Positions 48,688 to 61,000 of a stretch of 64,000 nucleotides of DNA are shown here, piece after piece. Below the pieces are notes generated by a model that worked only from the letters and a program-made list of their open reading frames with translations, was not told the DNA's origin and did not search any database. The stretch lies in the NCBI GenBank assembly GCA_013399115.1, contig VXAA01003157.1:372186-436185 (forward strand), given 5' to 3'. Position 1 is the stretch's first letter. The number at the start of each line of letters is the position of its first letter. Source of the stretch: Anseranas semipalmata. Taxonomy: Eukaryota > Chordata > Aves > Anseriformes > Anseranatidae. The translations under genes and the position numbers were made by a program.

Positions 48688-51600
48688 CCTTTAAATCCAT
48701 TTATCTTTCTATTATGATATTCCTAGAAAGCAAATGTAATTACATGTTAGTTACTTGTAGGTAGCTGATATTTGCATAGTTTGGGAAGTATCACTGCATT
48801 ACATATTTCCAACAATTTTTTATTTCAGTTGCTGCTGATTTCCCATTTATTTATGGTACACTAGATTTATAGAATATATACATATTTTGTAAATCTATAA
48901 GTTTGAATTGCCCTTGAAATTTCATAGTTTAAAATAATAAACCAAAATTCTACAAAAATAAGATCAGAAGGCAATATTATTGTTCAGTTATTGCATGAAA
49001 TTAGTATGATACTGACTGAACTGGGACAGTGCTTAAACATGGGTTAACTATGATATAATCTGTCCTTAAATTTCATCCCCTCAATATATATATATATATA
49101 ATCATAGAGTTACTAGTGCTTTGGAATGACTTATTTGGAGAATTAAATAATAGCAAGATGAGATTGCACTTAATGCTCTGTTCAGAAAAAGAATGACTCA
49201 TCATCCATTTGCTCCATGGGCGAACTGAGCTTTGCAATATTTGGGACTAATACAGCACAGCTCCTGAAATAAAGCAAATCCATTTACTCTGGCACAAATG
49301 GCAAATAAACTCCATTATTATGAGCAGATTTAACAACATTTGCTGAGCTTTTAACATTTTTATTTTTATTACTTTATAACTGGAGCTGATCAGAAACTGA
49401 AAACATTTTTTCACAAACTTGCGAAATGTTTGTCTGCTTTTTAAATTTCCTCTCCTTGAAGTTTCCTGACCTGCTCTATTTATTATGCATATCTCTAAGA
49501 GATCCATTACCAGTACTACTAAATACTGAAAACTTCTTTAAAGAACATGCTGGGAGCATTAAATGACTTTGCTAATGAAGAGAAGCAAGGAAAAGAAAGG
49601 GGAAACTTGCTAAAAGTTTTGAAACTACTAATGACTTGAAAATTATAAGATTTAGGTTCATACTGATTTCTCTAAACTGTAAATCTTAAGGGTGAGAATG
49701 CTATACAAAATGTACTGATCAGCTTGGAGTTTTCCTTCTGTGTATAGAAAAGAGGATGAGAAAAGTCATTCATGCATGAAATTCTGTGTAGTCCTGAAGA
49801 AATCCGTTTTTGAAATGGACTCGAGAAAAGGGACAGGAAGAACTGGACTCAAGAACTGGACCAGGTCATCCTTAATGTGCACTTTAGGAGTTGAAGTGCT
49901 TCTACCTAGAAACAAACTGGGGATTTAAAAGCATTTTCATAGAGCACTTGTTCTCTAAGGACAGCTGACTCACAAAGCTAGTATAGTTTTTTATAATTCT
50001 GAACTGAAAATGTCTGTATTGCCCATTACCCATTTAAAAATTGCATTCAGATATGCTCAGTCGTCATCAAGAAATAGTGAAATATGGTGAAACTTACAAC
50101 ATTTTAATATGGCTTACAGTTAATAAAATGCTAAGTTGATTTTCAAATAATTGTCTGGTTCTTAAACACCTTCTCTTGTAAACTGCTACAAGCCTTTAAA
50201 TCATTCAGTGACTTCTCCAGAAAATGTTTTGCTATCATCCTGTAAGACTGAAATTGATGTATTGATTCTATTATTTCCTTGAAAATAGACAAATCTTTAC
50301 AAATGGGATGAGTACTACTTCACAACCATCTGCTGAACTAGGATATACATTGTCAAAATAAATTATTTACTGTCTTTTTTTGTTTGTTTGTTTGTTTCAC
50401 ACTGGTGGTAAGACTTGTATTTAATCCTAAATTAGACAACTAACTGGTGCCTACTGAAATGTTCTGCCTAAAATAGTTCTTTGTATAGTAAATGGAGAGA
50501 TTTAGGTTCCTTTAAAGCTCCAAAGCTCCTCTCTTTCAACGTCCCCGAGGGTAGTTACTTCCAACCCCATCTTTAACAAGTAGTACTTTTTAAAAACTCT
50601 TGAGTTGCTGGTATTGTGTTCTCTAAATGGGTTTATAGTGAACAGTGGCATATGTTTCTACTTACAAGGAGGCACATTAATAAAGATGCTGTATAGTGTC
50701 AAACCCTTCCCTATGTCAGGTTTTATTTTAAACAAAATTTCTATGATATTTGACTATTGTTAAAGAGTCAGTTGAACTCTTCATGAACTTTTAATCTTAG
50801 GAAATTTCTCGAAACTTGTTTAGTGAAGAATTTTCTTTTTTGTTGCAGTTAATTGATGATTTGTATATTTTGTAGTTTTATACATTTGTTTTTAAGATTG
50901 CCAGATGGTTTCCATCCATAGTTGATTTGTCTGGGATTTTCTTTGTGTACTTCTACACTTTGGCAAGTAAGCGGGAATTGGATTAAACTCTGTAGCTATA
51001 TGTTGTAAATGTGTAAATAGGTATGTGTTAAATCATACGCTGGATTTGCTCTATTTCAGTTGTTGCTACATTTCAAATAGACCAATGGATTAGTAACTTT
51101 TTCTTGTTACCTGGCTGTGGTTTTTAAGTACCTCATCAATAAACTAATTGAGTTCAGGTAGCTCTCTCCATTGTATCCTTAAAGAAACAAAATTAACAAA
51201 ATCAAGCTGCTAATTAATCAATGACAGAAAAATATTCTCTGAACAATACCTAGACTAAATCCCCCCCCCCCAAAAAAAAGATAAAAAGCTAGAAATGCAT
51301 CAGAAAAAAATATTATATTATTTGCTTTCTTGTATAACTACCTCCAAGCCTCCCTTTCTTCGCTTTCTACTTCTGATGAAATTTCACTTCCTAAATGAAA
51401 TTGTAAAAGTAGCTTGTTACATTCAGTCTCCATTTTCCCAAATGTAATTTAATCTCATTATTTCTGGTATTTATTATTTGCATCCTCTAAACAATTCTAC
51501 TCTCGCTTGGGTATTATACTTTCTTGAGGTATCTGAAGATTTACTTACATCTTAGATAAACTACATATATAAATCCTTCATTATTTTTTTCTCAGAAAAA

Positions 51601-53310
51601 TTCTACCATTTTCTTTTGAACATGGTCTGCCTCTCTACCCCTATACGCCTGAAGTAGAATACATTTCATCAGGAAAATCACATGCATTTTTGGGGAAGAC
51701 TTATTTTTCTGTTTCATCATCTGTTATATAATGACAAACTCCTCTGGCCTCTTTATTGTCGTAAACTATTGAAATCTGCTGGAATTCATTTACACTAATG
51801 TTGTTATGTACAAGCTAGATGTTTAAGTCTAATCTAGTTACTGACTTCACATCCAGTAGAGAGAAATCAGACTTTGCGTAGGATGACTCATCTCATCCAA
51901 AGATAGGTATCTGCAGGTCAGATGAATAAACTTCTGGAAGAGCCTATTTCATCCCACTGACTCTAGAGGGTGTCTGTAGTGACTGCAGGAGACTTAGACA
52001 TCTGAATTTTACATGCCCAAAGCTAGGTGTGAATACCAACTTCTGTAACTTACACTGCTGAATAACCAGCACTTTGCTATAAGCTGAAGGATTAGTTCAG
52101 GAAGAGTCCTAGGAGTCTGGAAACTGTAGCCTGATGATTCTAAATCTTGTATCAGCTTGTTTGTACTTCAGTTTCTACGTATGTTGTTGTGTTTATTACT
52201 GTTATTATTTGTTTAAGAGGGATGCTTATTTACATACAAATAAGTCTATGAGAGCCTTTGGTTTACTAATACAGGTAAAATGAGTTTGCTTTCCAAAAGT
52301 CTTGTTTAATGGAATGACGGTACCCTGCCATTATTTTGTGTACTACCAAAATGACTCCTAGCCATCACTTTAAGTTCTTCTGGAATTCCTTGGCACTATT
52401 TGAGTACACACAAGAAATTAAACTTGTACAAATAAACTATTATTTTCTACCCGCACTGAAGAGATTGTCATCTCAAAACAAGTAAGAGATAGTTGAGATT
52501 CTGGTGTCAAAATAGTAGTATGAAAAATTCATAATATGGCAATATAGATTTACATGTGTGAGTCACTGGTATTACATAATAAACCCTCAGTAGGTGTTGC
52601 ATTGGTATAGTTATGCTTCAAGTGAGAAATTTGTATTGAAGGGGGATTTACATACCAGGAAAGAACATCACAAACAATAAACGGTAAGGCAGAAAGTAAA
52701 AGAAATGTACAGAAGGAACCATTTTGCATCATGTGAAAAGGAAAATTAGAAAGCACTGTAATCAGAGGTTGTATATGAAAAGTGACAGTTCTAAATCTTG
52801 GAGGGAAGGATGAAAGTGGAATTCAGACATCTATTACTTACTGATTGTAGTACGGTTAAAGGAAACTGGTTGAGACTGTGCTATGATCATGGAAAAGATT
52901 TTCATGAAAGTGCCTGAGCTACCTGCAATGGATAAGCTGTAATATAAAGGTCAGAAGGAACAGCAGAGGTAAAACTTCAAACATGAGCAAGCAAAATATA
53001 AGATGTGGTGATTATCTACATGTGGGGAGGAGAAATTGATAGTTATGTCGTAGATCCACAATTTCTCTGTCAGTTTTGGTAGCATCACAAGGAAGAAAAA
53101 GGAGAACATTCTAGACTGCAATTTATTTTTTGCAGTCCAATTCTGTTTAAGCATTTTTTTCCCCTGTCTTCAACTGCTGTTTATGAGTGGAGATATCCAA
53201 ACTCTACTGAAATCATGGTCTTTCCACTGAATTCAATCACCTGTGTGTTGGACTGTAAGCCTGAGCCTTTTGCTGTGCACATATGTTCAACATAGGAAGG
53301 TGTTGTCAGT
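48688..53310. other. AT-rich non-coding stretch
   Basis: No gene or transposon was recognised over 4.6 kb. A TA tract lies near 49085-49100, a C11 run followed by A8 near 51260-51279, and TTTG repeats near 50378-50397. Confidence 0.45.
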
Positions 53311-53400
53311 GGGAGCTGCAGGGAAGCTGGGGCAGCCCTGGGCTGGGCACAGCTGGTTCCAGCTGGCTCCAATGGACCCACCACTGGCCGAAGCCCAGTG
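53311..53400 (+). mobile_element. LTR remnant of the copy C/D family
   Basis: A 90-base piece carries the family segments GAGCTGCAGGGAAGCTGGGG, CAGCTGGTTCCAGCTGGCTCC-like sequence and CCACCACTGGCCGAAGCCCA. It matches the U3-like part of copies C and D, and is slightly closer to C (GGTTCCAG..GGCTCCAA..GG.CCCACCAC). Both LTR ends are missing. Confidence 0.72.
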
Positions 53401-54110
53401 CACCATTCCAGTGTTCTTACATGGAAACAAGCTTTGCGTTGACAGTCTGTGTGTCAATGTGCCCCATAACAAAACAGTGATGCCACATGGTCCAAAGATT
53501 AGTATCCACAAGCCAGGGTGCAGAGATCAGATGGAGTCTGGATACAGAACGTATCCTAAGAAGGAGTTAAATGAAGTAAAGTAAAGGAGGTGGGGACATT
53601 CCCTCCATCTTGTATATGTATTATTGCTTCTTTATTCCTTATATTGTCAGTTATAATTCCACTTTAAGGGAAGGATATAGTTAAATGACAGGATGAAACA
53701 GATGATAGGAGAAACTCCCTAGTTTTTTTTAACCTGATCTGGAGTCAGTTCAGGAACAAGATAACCATTAGCCTTATCTAAAACAGGTGAAACAGAGAAG
53801 AAATTTGAAAGCAAATGGCATTTCTGAAATGGAAAATTATAGACAAATCTGATCTTTGGTGCATGAGGTCCTCTGTGTACTCACACACACATAGATAAAT
53901 ACGCTCATCTAAACTATTATAGTGACTTTAATGTGATGTGTTAGAAGGGTAATTCATTGTCATTGTGCTTACACAGGCCTTTCTTTCTACTGTATGTTCT
54001 CAACAGTCTTCATAATTTTTAAAATAAGCATTTGGAAAGTTTGGAGATTTTCCCACAATTGTTTGCTTTCACTGCCTTTTGACTTCAGTGCTACATGATA
54101 ATACATAGCG
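53401..54110. other. non-coding stretch, nothing recognised
   Basis: A short CA tract near 53882-53890 is the only repeat seen. Confidence 0.4.
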
Positions 54111-54202
54111 AGTATATTTAGTTGGCATTTGCAAAAATACACAGTGACTTATATCTAGTATATTTAGTTGGCATTGGCAAAAAGACATAGTGATTTACAT
54201 AG
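54111..54202. repeat. 46-bp tandem duplication
   Basis: Two copies of a unit starting AGTATATTTAGTTGGCATT begin at 54111 and 54157 and differ at a few positions. A minus-strand frame crossing them shows the repeat as FANAN/FLPMPT-like peptides but is not a supported gene. Confidence 0.88.
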
Positions 54203-55090
54203 TGAGTTACCTGTTCTATCTTCAAATAAGCTATAAGCTGGTATGCTCTGATCCACTTCATTATCAGACTTAGTAATAAAATACAGTACAGATAAACTTT
54301 AATTTGGCTTGACACTTCAAACTAGAAAGTTGTAAAATGTGTCTTTGGTTTTTAGTAGCTATGAAAAAAAATTATCTCCAACTAGCAATGAAGTCATACT
54401 TCAGGTCTGTATTTCCTGACTGACAGATTTTAATGATTTTTTTTTTTTTAATGAGGTCGAAGGTAAATTCAGAAAAGCATCTCAATGGCTCTGCAGCCTA
54501 AGTATCACTGAAAGTCAACTTAACTTTATATCTTTTAAAAATTGAACTTACAGAAAACTTGTCTCTGTATACTTGGCTGTAAAAAGATCTGCATGCAAAC
54601 CTGCTCTCTACTCCTTTGACCTGAAAAAATGAGTTTGATGAATGTAGCACTTCCCACTGCTTAATAAACTTAAAGGTGTTGAAATCAAAGCTTCCAATGA
54701 TCGAAGGAGGTTAAGTACAATTAAACAGACTAAAGTAACACCCCAGATAGAAAGCCCTCAAGCTCATTTTCTGTATACATGACCATATGGTATGTTTTGA
54801 AGGCTACCAAGACCAGGATGGCTTCTGAGTCAGGATGGCTTAAAGTAATCTTGAAGATGCTTTTAGAGAATACACCTATCACCAGTCTTCTCTCTTTTTG
54901 AACTGAGGGGCACCATTCTGAATTATTCTGATAAAAAGAAAGCATAAGTATGCTTTGAAGACACAGGTGATCTCTCAGGTAAGACATCTCTGAACTGCAT
55001 TTCTTGCTCAACTGTTAACCAAGCAAAAATAACTATTCATGCAGTAAATTGGATTAGGGTAAATTATTAATAAAATATCTTAGATTGTCT
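54203..55090. other. non-coding stretch, nothing recognised
   Basis: Unique DNA with a T-run near 54437-54449; the 93-codon minus-strand frame at 54730-55011 has no known domain. Confidence 0.4.
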
Positions 55091-55173
55091 TTATTTTATT
55101 TTATTTTATTTTATTTTATTTTATTTTATTTTATTTTATTTTATTTTATTTTATTTTATTTTATTTTATTTTA
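55091..55173. repeat. (TTTTA)n pentanucleotide repeat
   Basis: About 16 perfect units. It is the reverse complement of the motif at 48641-48687 and the longest pentanucleotide tract in the window. Confidence 0.97.
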
Positions 55174-55615
55174 AAGGATGACATGCCTTCCCATTATCCC
55201 CACAACCAATTTGTAGAAAAGCTGACTGCCAATTAAATCATTCAATTCTGTTATCAGTCTTCTTTGCTTCTGAAGTGTTTGACAAGTTTCCTGAAATCAA
55301 AGTTTTCCTGCTTCTCCTCTTTCTCAGCAGTGAATTTAGTTCTCAAGTATTTTAAGATTTTTTTTTTCCCTGAAAATATGATAGAATAGTAGCACACCAC
55401 TTGCTGACATTCTCCATATATTCTTGTAAACACATGTAGTCCCTCGATTGTACTGTACATGGAGTGGAAATTAAGTAAAGGTTGGCTGTATATTTCTCTG
55501 GATTTTGAAAACATTACAGACCAGATTTCTATACAATGATTGTACAATGTCCTGAAAACCTTGTGGATACCCTTAGGGGCTGTTTGTCTTGACTTTTACC
55601 TTTGTTCATCATCTG

Positions 55616-55650
55616 AAAAAAAAAAGAAAAAGAAAAAGAAAAAGAGAAAA
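55616..55650. repeat. (AAAAAG)n tract
   Basis: An A-run followed by four AAAAAG-type units, then short AAC repeats to about 55673. Confidence 0.92.
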
Positions 55651-55673
55651 CAGCATAATAACAACAACAACAA

Positions 55674-56054
55674 AAATATCTTGAGACAAACAGCAGTGGG
55701 TAATATAAGAAATATGAGCATATTATTGCAGCAGCTATTTATTTCATTTGAATAAACACTGGGTTAGTAGTCTTAGTGCTAAGTACTAAGAAAGAATCTC
55801 ACATGGGGATTAAACATAACACACTGTGTTGTGCAGTAAACTGTTCTTGAGGTTCTTGAAGTTTTAACAATTTAAGATCAGTTAAGCATCTTTTGTTTAC
55901 TCTCAAAATCAAAACATGTTACTAAATTGTCTGTTGGGGGAAAATCCCAAATAAATATAACCAATAGTAAATGTATACTTAAAGCTAATTTCTAATTAAA
56001 ATCAATTTTATTTACTCCAACTGTAGGCGCTTTGGTTGCATAATAGCTTTAATT
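55674..56054. other. AT-rich DNA upstream of the CpG island
   Basis: Nothing recognised. Composition changes sharply to GC-rich near 56055. Confidence 0.4.
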
Positions 56055-56464
56055 CTGTGCTGTCTGGCTGTGGGAGGTGCAGAGAGCTACTCCTGGAGGT
56101 GCAGCATGGCATTCGTCGGCAGAGATAGTCCCTTCCCCTCAGGACCGCCAGGGTCCTGCGCTCTCTCCAGCTGTGCGCAGCAGCCGCGGGCAGACATTTT
56201 CAGTGCGCTGCTTAAGCAGCCGTGCCTGATTGCTGATGCTCTGATCGTAACCTCAGGGGAGATGCTGTCTCGCAGCTCCAGCACAGGCAGGCTGCCGAGG
56301 CGGCACCCGGTTAGCAGGGCACCTCCCCGGCTCCCGCAGAGAGTTGGCGGGCCGGGGAGCAGCGGGTGCGGGACAGAGCTCGGGGAAGGCGCTCCTTGCC
56401 CGGCGGAGCGGGAGGGGAGCTGGCAGCGCCGGGCAGCGCCGCCGCCTCGGGCTCGCCGCGGCTT

Positions 56465-56521
56465 CAGCACCACGGACAGCGCCCGCCCGCGGTTCCAGCA
56501 CCACGGACAGCGCCCGCCCGC
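56465..56521. repeat. 31-bp tandem duplication in the CpG island
   Basis: A 26-base stretch starting CAGCACCACGGACAG at 56465 recurs exactly at 56496, giving a period of 31 bases. It may double a GC-rich factor-binding site. Confidence 0.9.
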
Positions 56522-56551
56522 CGGGAGAAACACGCGAGGGTGGGCGGCGCG

Positions 56552-56985
56552 TTACGGCGAGACACGCGGACACGCGTGACACAGACACGCAGACACAGAG
56601 GCACCCAGACACAGAGTCATAACGCGCACACACCGACACGGCCACACACGCTCGGCCACTAACAGCCCCGGCGCACGCCCCGGCGGAGACACAGCGACAG
56701 AACCCACGCAGGCGTGCACGGGCACAGAAGCCCGCACAGAGCCGCAGGTGTGCACCCCGAGGCACACGGGCACAGGCAGGCGCACAGCTGCGTGCCCGCT
56801 CTCTCCCACGCAGGCACAACGCACCCCCGCGCAGCCCGCTCACACGCTGGCACCCACACCGCAGCACACACGCCCGCGCTCCCACAGGCACCCCCTGAAG
56901 CACGGTCACAGACACAGGGGCTCGCACACACACACACGCGCACACACACACACACACGCACGCACGCACGCACACAACAGCCCCT
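56552..56985. repeat. CACA/CACG-rich minisatellite-like region
   Basis: Degenerate repeats of ACAC, GCAC and CACAGACAC-like units end in (CA)n and (CACG)n at about 56924-56978. The region is open in most frames and yields Thr/His-rich or Cys/Val-rich artificial peptides. It abuts the assembly gap and probably caused it. Confidence 0.85.
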
Positions 56986-57013
56986 CGCTCGCGCCCCCCG
57001 GCCCCGCGCCCAC

Positions 57014-57765
57014 NNNNNNNNNNNNNNNNNNNNNNNNNNNNNNNNNNNNNNNNNNNNNNNNNNNNNNNNNNNNNNNNNNNNNNNNNNNNNNNNNNNNNNN
57101 NNNNNNNNNNNNNNNNNNNNNNNNNNNNNNNNNNNNNNNNNNNNNNNNNNNNNNNNNNNNNNNNNNNNNNNNNNNNNNNNNNNNNNNNNNNNNNNNNNNN
57201 NNNNNNNNNNNNNNNNNNNNNNNNNNNNNNNNNNNNNNNNNNNNNNNNNNNNNNNNNNNNNNNNNNNNNNNNNNNNNNNNNNNNNNNNNNNNNNNNNNNN
57301 NNNNNNNNNNNNNNNNNNNNNNNNNNNNNNNNNNNNNNNNNNNNNNNNNNNNNNNNNNNNNNNNNNNNNNNNNNNNNNNNNNNNNNNNNNNNNNNNNNNN
57401 NNNNNNNNNNNNNNNNNNNNNNNNNNNNNNNNNNNNNNNNNNNNNNNNNNNNNNNNNNNNNNNNNNNNNNNNNNNNNNNNNNNNNNNNNNNNNNNNNNNN
57501 NNNNNNNNNNNNNNNNNNNNNNNNNNNNNNNNNNNNNNNNNNNNNNNNNNNNNNNNNNNNNNNNNNNNNNNNNNNNNNNNNNNNNNNNNNNNNNNNNNNN
57601 NNNNNNNNNNNNNNNNNNNNNNNNNNNNNNNNNNNNNNNNNNNNNNNNNNNNNNNNNNNNNNNNNNNNNNNNNNNNNNNNNNNNNNNNNNNNNNNNNNNN
57701 NNNNNNNNNNNNNNNNNNNNNNNNNNNNNNNNNNNNNNNNNNNNNNNNNNNNNNNNNNNNNNNNN
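57014..57765. other. assembly gap (752 N)
   Basis: A run of unknown bases inside the CpG island. Long open frames that appear to cross it are artefacts. Confidence 1.
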
Positions 57766-58030
57766 GGGGACCCTCAGCGGGCTGCTCGCTCGGCTGCGCT
57801 GCGTGGCCGGGGCTGGCGGGGCTCCCGGCTTCACTCGCGGGTCTCGTTAAGCTCGTTACGTCGCGTTTGCCACGCTTAATCGATAAGGTTTTCGTGATAA
57901 GGCTGTCACGCCTTTAGTACGGCGCTGTGTTAGTTTGCTCCGCTGTGCCAGGCGCCGATCGCACACCGCTGATCGATTTCCTGACACGATTTCATCCAGG
58001 ACGCGATGCGCTTCTCTTGGATGCGGGTGG

Positions 58031-61000
58031 TGATCCAGAAGAGGCTGCTTGTAGCATTTTGCTCCGCATTGTAGTTAATTCTGTTCTCCTCACTTTAGTC
58101 AAACTGGTTCAGAGAATCTTCAAAAAGTTTATAATTTAGTCTTTTTTTTAATTAACCGCTCAGTATAGGTATTGAACATAGGCCTTGTAGTGCAGTGCTT
58201 CAACTTCCACACAAGTGTAATCCCGTAAGTCCCCTCACGCTTCTGTTTCTTCTGAGGTGCATAACACTCATTTTAAAAAGCCCTGTTAAATTTGGAGAAG
58301 TGGCAAAGAATGATGCATAACTCAAGACAAGCTATCGAGTCCTTCTGTGAGACTAAGGCAAAAAATGTATGGATAGGCCCTTGAGAGAGTCCCAATTTCA
58401 AATTACCTTGCATTCAGGGGAAGCGAATGGTTTCCAAAGTTCTGTTACGTTTTAGGGACAATCAAACTATTTAAAACTTATTATGCTGGTAGTAAATGTC
58501 TTTCCCAATGTCAGCGGTCTGTATATTGTCTTCCTTGAGTACCTGTTTTATTGATTGTGAATGAATGTACTGAGTCCAGGTTTTATTAGAGTGCTTCTGT
58601 TTGATAGTTTGGAGATTCAGTGTGAATAAAGACACGTTCCGTGCACTTCTGTAATAGCTATCTTGCTGCTGATGAGACAGCTGTGCTACTCTTTACGGTT
58701 GGTTTTTCTAATAAAAATACAATAAACATAAAAGTCTGTATTTCCTAGAGGGGTGTATTTCTTGCACCTTGCAGTTTGGTCTTTTCCCAGAGGGGGGAGG
58801 TATCTACTGAGCGTATGCGTGCGAAAGACAGAAAAAGCACAAAGGACATCATTGAAAGTGTACAAAGTAAAGTTTTTAAAATAAGACTAAAATGGGTATT
58901 TCTAGGAGTCAAATCCACGCAGAAGATGTATTTTGGACAACTGTAAGATTGAATAAATGATTAATTCTCTCTTTCCTTCTTAATATAACGAGGACTAAGT
59001 ATATGTGGATTTTTAAAAGATGAAGGTGAGTTGTCTGTGGAAGCTGTAGGGAATGCTAATGTCAGATTCACACCAGATACCTGGCATTATCCTTCAAAAC
59101 ACCATCTGTCAAGCTTTCTAGAGATTCGTTTTAGAGTCTAACATATGATAGCTATTGAAACAGTTTCACCAAAGTAAGAGTACAACTAGTTAAGGAAACA
59201 AGAATGAATGCTCTGGATGCTGCTGGGTATAAATAGAAGGGAAATGTGTGGAACTGGCAGAATTTTCTTGGATGCCAGAAGAAGCTGGGTGCAAGGATCT
59301 TGTAATACTGTATGTCTAGGATATGTTGGCAATGAAGCGATGCTTCCAGATCATGATTTCTATTCTTTAAAAAATAATGCACAAGCAGTTGCATCACAAT
59401 TGCAGCCAGGTGTTGCTTTTGTGGTGTACTAAGCTGTTTTGATTGCCAGTAGATTTTGTATAAAATGTGTAAGTGGAGCTTTGAAGGTTCTGCCTTCCGA
59501 GTTGAGAGCCTCAAGCTTTCACTCTGACTTGAAAGTGCTGTGATTTTTCATGTCAGCTGCTAGAACCTGGCGTTGAGAGGATTCATGCTGCTATGTGAAA
59601 CCACAGAAGGGCACACAGCCATTCCAGAATTATAGTTTCAATTAATGAGACTGGATTTACTTGTAAAGATAAGACCCACTTTTTCTCCCCGTTAATTTTT
59701 TGTTTGCTTAGTTGTGCTTATTTTAAAAACAACAAATTACTTACAATTTTTAATGTCTAGGTCTGTGTCCTGCAGGTTGACTTGTGTCAGGTGCATACTT
59801 GAATCAGCAGATGTTTACCCCTCACCACTGCAAGATTATTTACTAGTTATTTACTTTAGTCCTTATCTGGGCTAGAGCCTCCCTTGTGCAACGTATGGTG
59901 AGACCCACAGCAAAGGGACACTTCCCATGGCAGGGAATTTATGTGCTTAACAGACAACACAAAGAAAGTTGAGAAAAAAGGTAGTAGCGCTACTTGCATG
60001 TAAAGTGTGAAGTCATAAGACGTATAACTTGTCTAAAAATCACAGGTGGATGCTGAAAATGAACCCAGCCTCTTAATGACTAAATTAATACCTTAATCAG
60101 AAGATATTTTATTTTCCTCTGGGTCATTACCTGTTTCATGTAGGAATAGCTTCTGTATGATTATTTCATCATTAGAAATGGAAAAGCCATTTATAAGTCT
60201 TCTATTAGAAGAACTTGTGAAGTGTGGATGGATGGTCATCATTTGCCGCAGTCTGTACTAGTTTAAACTTTTGCAAAATGCATTGAACGCTTACACTCAG
60301 TATAATCCAGTGAGCAGTAAAAACAAGACCTCTTAATTGTAACTGGTCACCAAAACCTAAAGCGTAGGCAAATCTCTGCTCTTTTGAGAGGGGCTTTCTG
60401 TATTAGCTCTGCTATTCTGTGTAGCAGGTTGTGTGTTTGTGCCTGGAAGAGATGGAAGAATTGTGCTGTTTCACGGATCATTTTAAACTATTTTGTTGGA
60501 AACTGGTTACAGGTAGTTATTTTCTTAGGTAAGATCATACTGCTTCTAGTAATGAGATCTGTCCTCTTGTACTGGATCAGGATAATATTTGGTCAGATGA
60601 AAATGTTGAAGAGTATTTTTGAGCAGCACCTTTTGTGCGTAAGTTGTGTTTATGTCACAGCACAATCTCAAGCGCCAGCCAGAGTTCAGAGTCTCGCTAT
60701 TCTAGTGCTACATCCCATCGTAGTCCCTAACGAGTGACTGGCGTATACTATTTTTGCATTCATGTGAATGTGTACTACTTTGTATAAAATGTCTATAAAT
60801 ATGTATATAAAAACAAGTAGATGGCTTGAACTGTGAAGATGTGGATGACAAAAATCTACAACCTGCTGGAACTTTTTGGTAAATAAAAACTTCTGTGTTA
60901 GTGTTATTTTTAATAAGACAAAGTGTCAGTTAATTGTCTATATCTTGCTTGGGACAAGCAAGCTTTGTATTTGTATATGTGGCTTTGGAATATCTTGCAA

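Larger units (their letters stand above)
56055..58030. promoter_or_regulatory. CpG island, probable gene promoter, interrupted by gap
   Basis: CpG-dense, GC-rich DNA begins near 56055 and rises to very high density by 56300-57013. It resumes after the gap (57766) and fades to ordinary AT-rich sequence by about 58030. In birds and other vertebrates such an island normally marks the promoter and first exon of a gene. Sequence just right of the gap is still dense in CG-containing words (GCTCGTTACGTCGCG, GCCGATCGCAC). Neither a TATA box nor a clear start codon with a donor is visible outside the gap, so the first exon may lie within it. Transcription could be rightward, leftward or both. Open frames through the island are not evidence of coding. 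Confidence 0.75.

Noticed and set aside
56659..57917. Open frames of 378-391 codons on both strands
   Set aside because: They run through the 752-base N gap and a CA/CACG minisatellite; absence of stops is caused by unknown bases and composition.
60384..60737. 117-codon plus-strand frame right of the CpG island
   Set aside because: No domain, start context or exon boundaries; likely chance.
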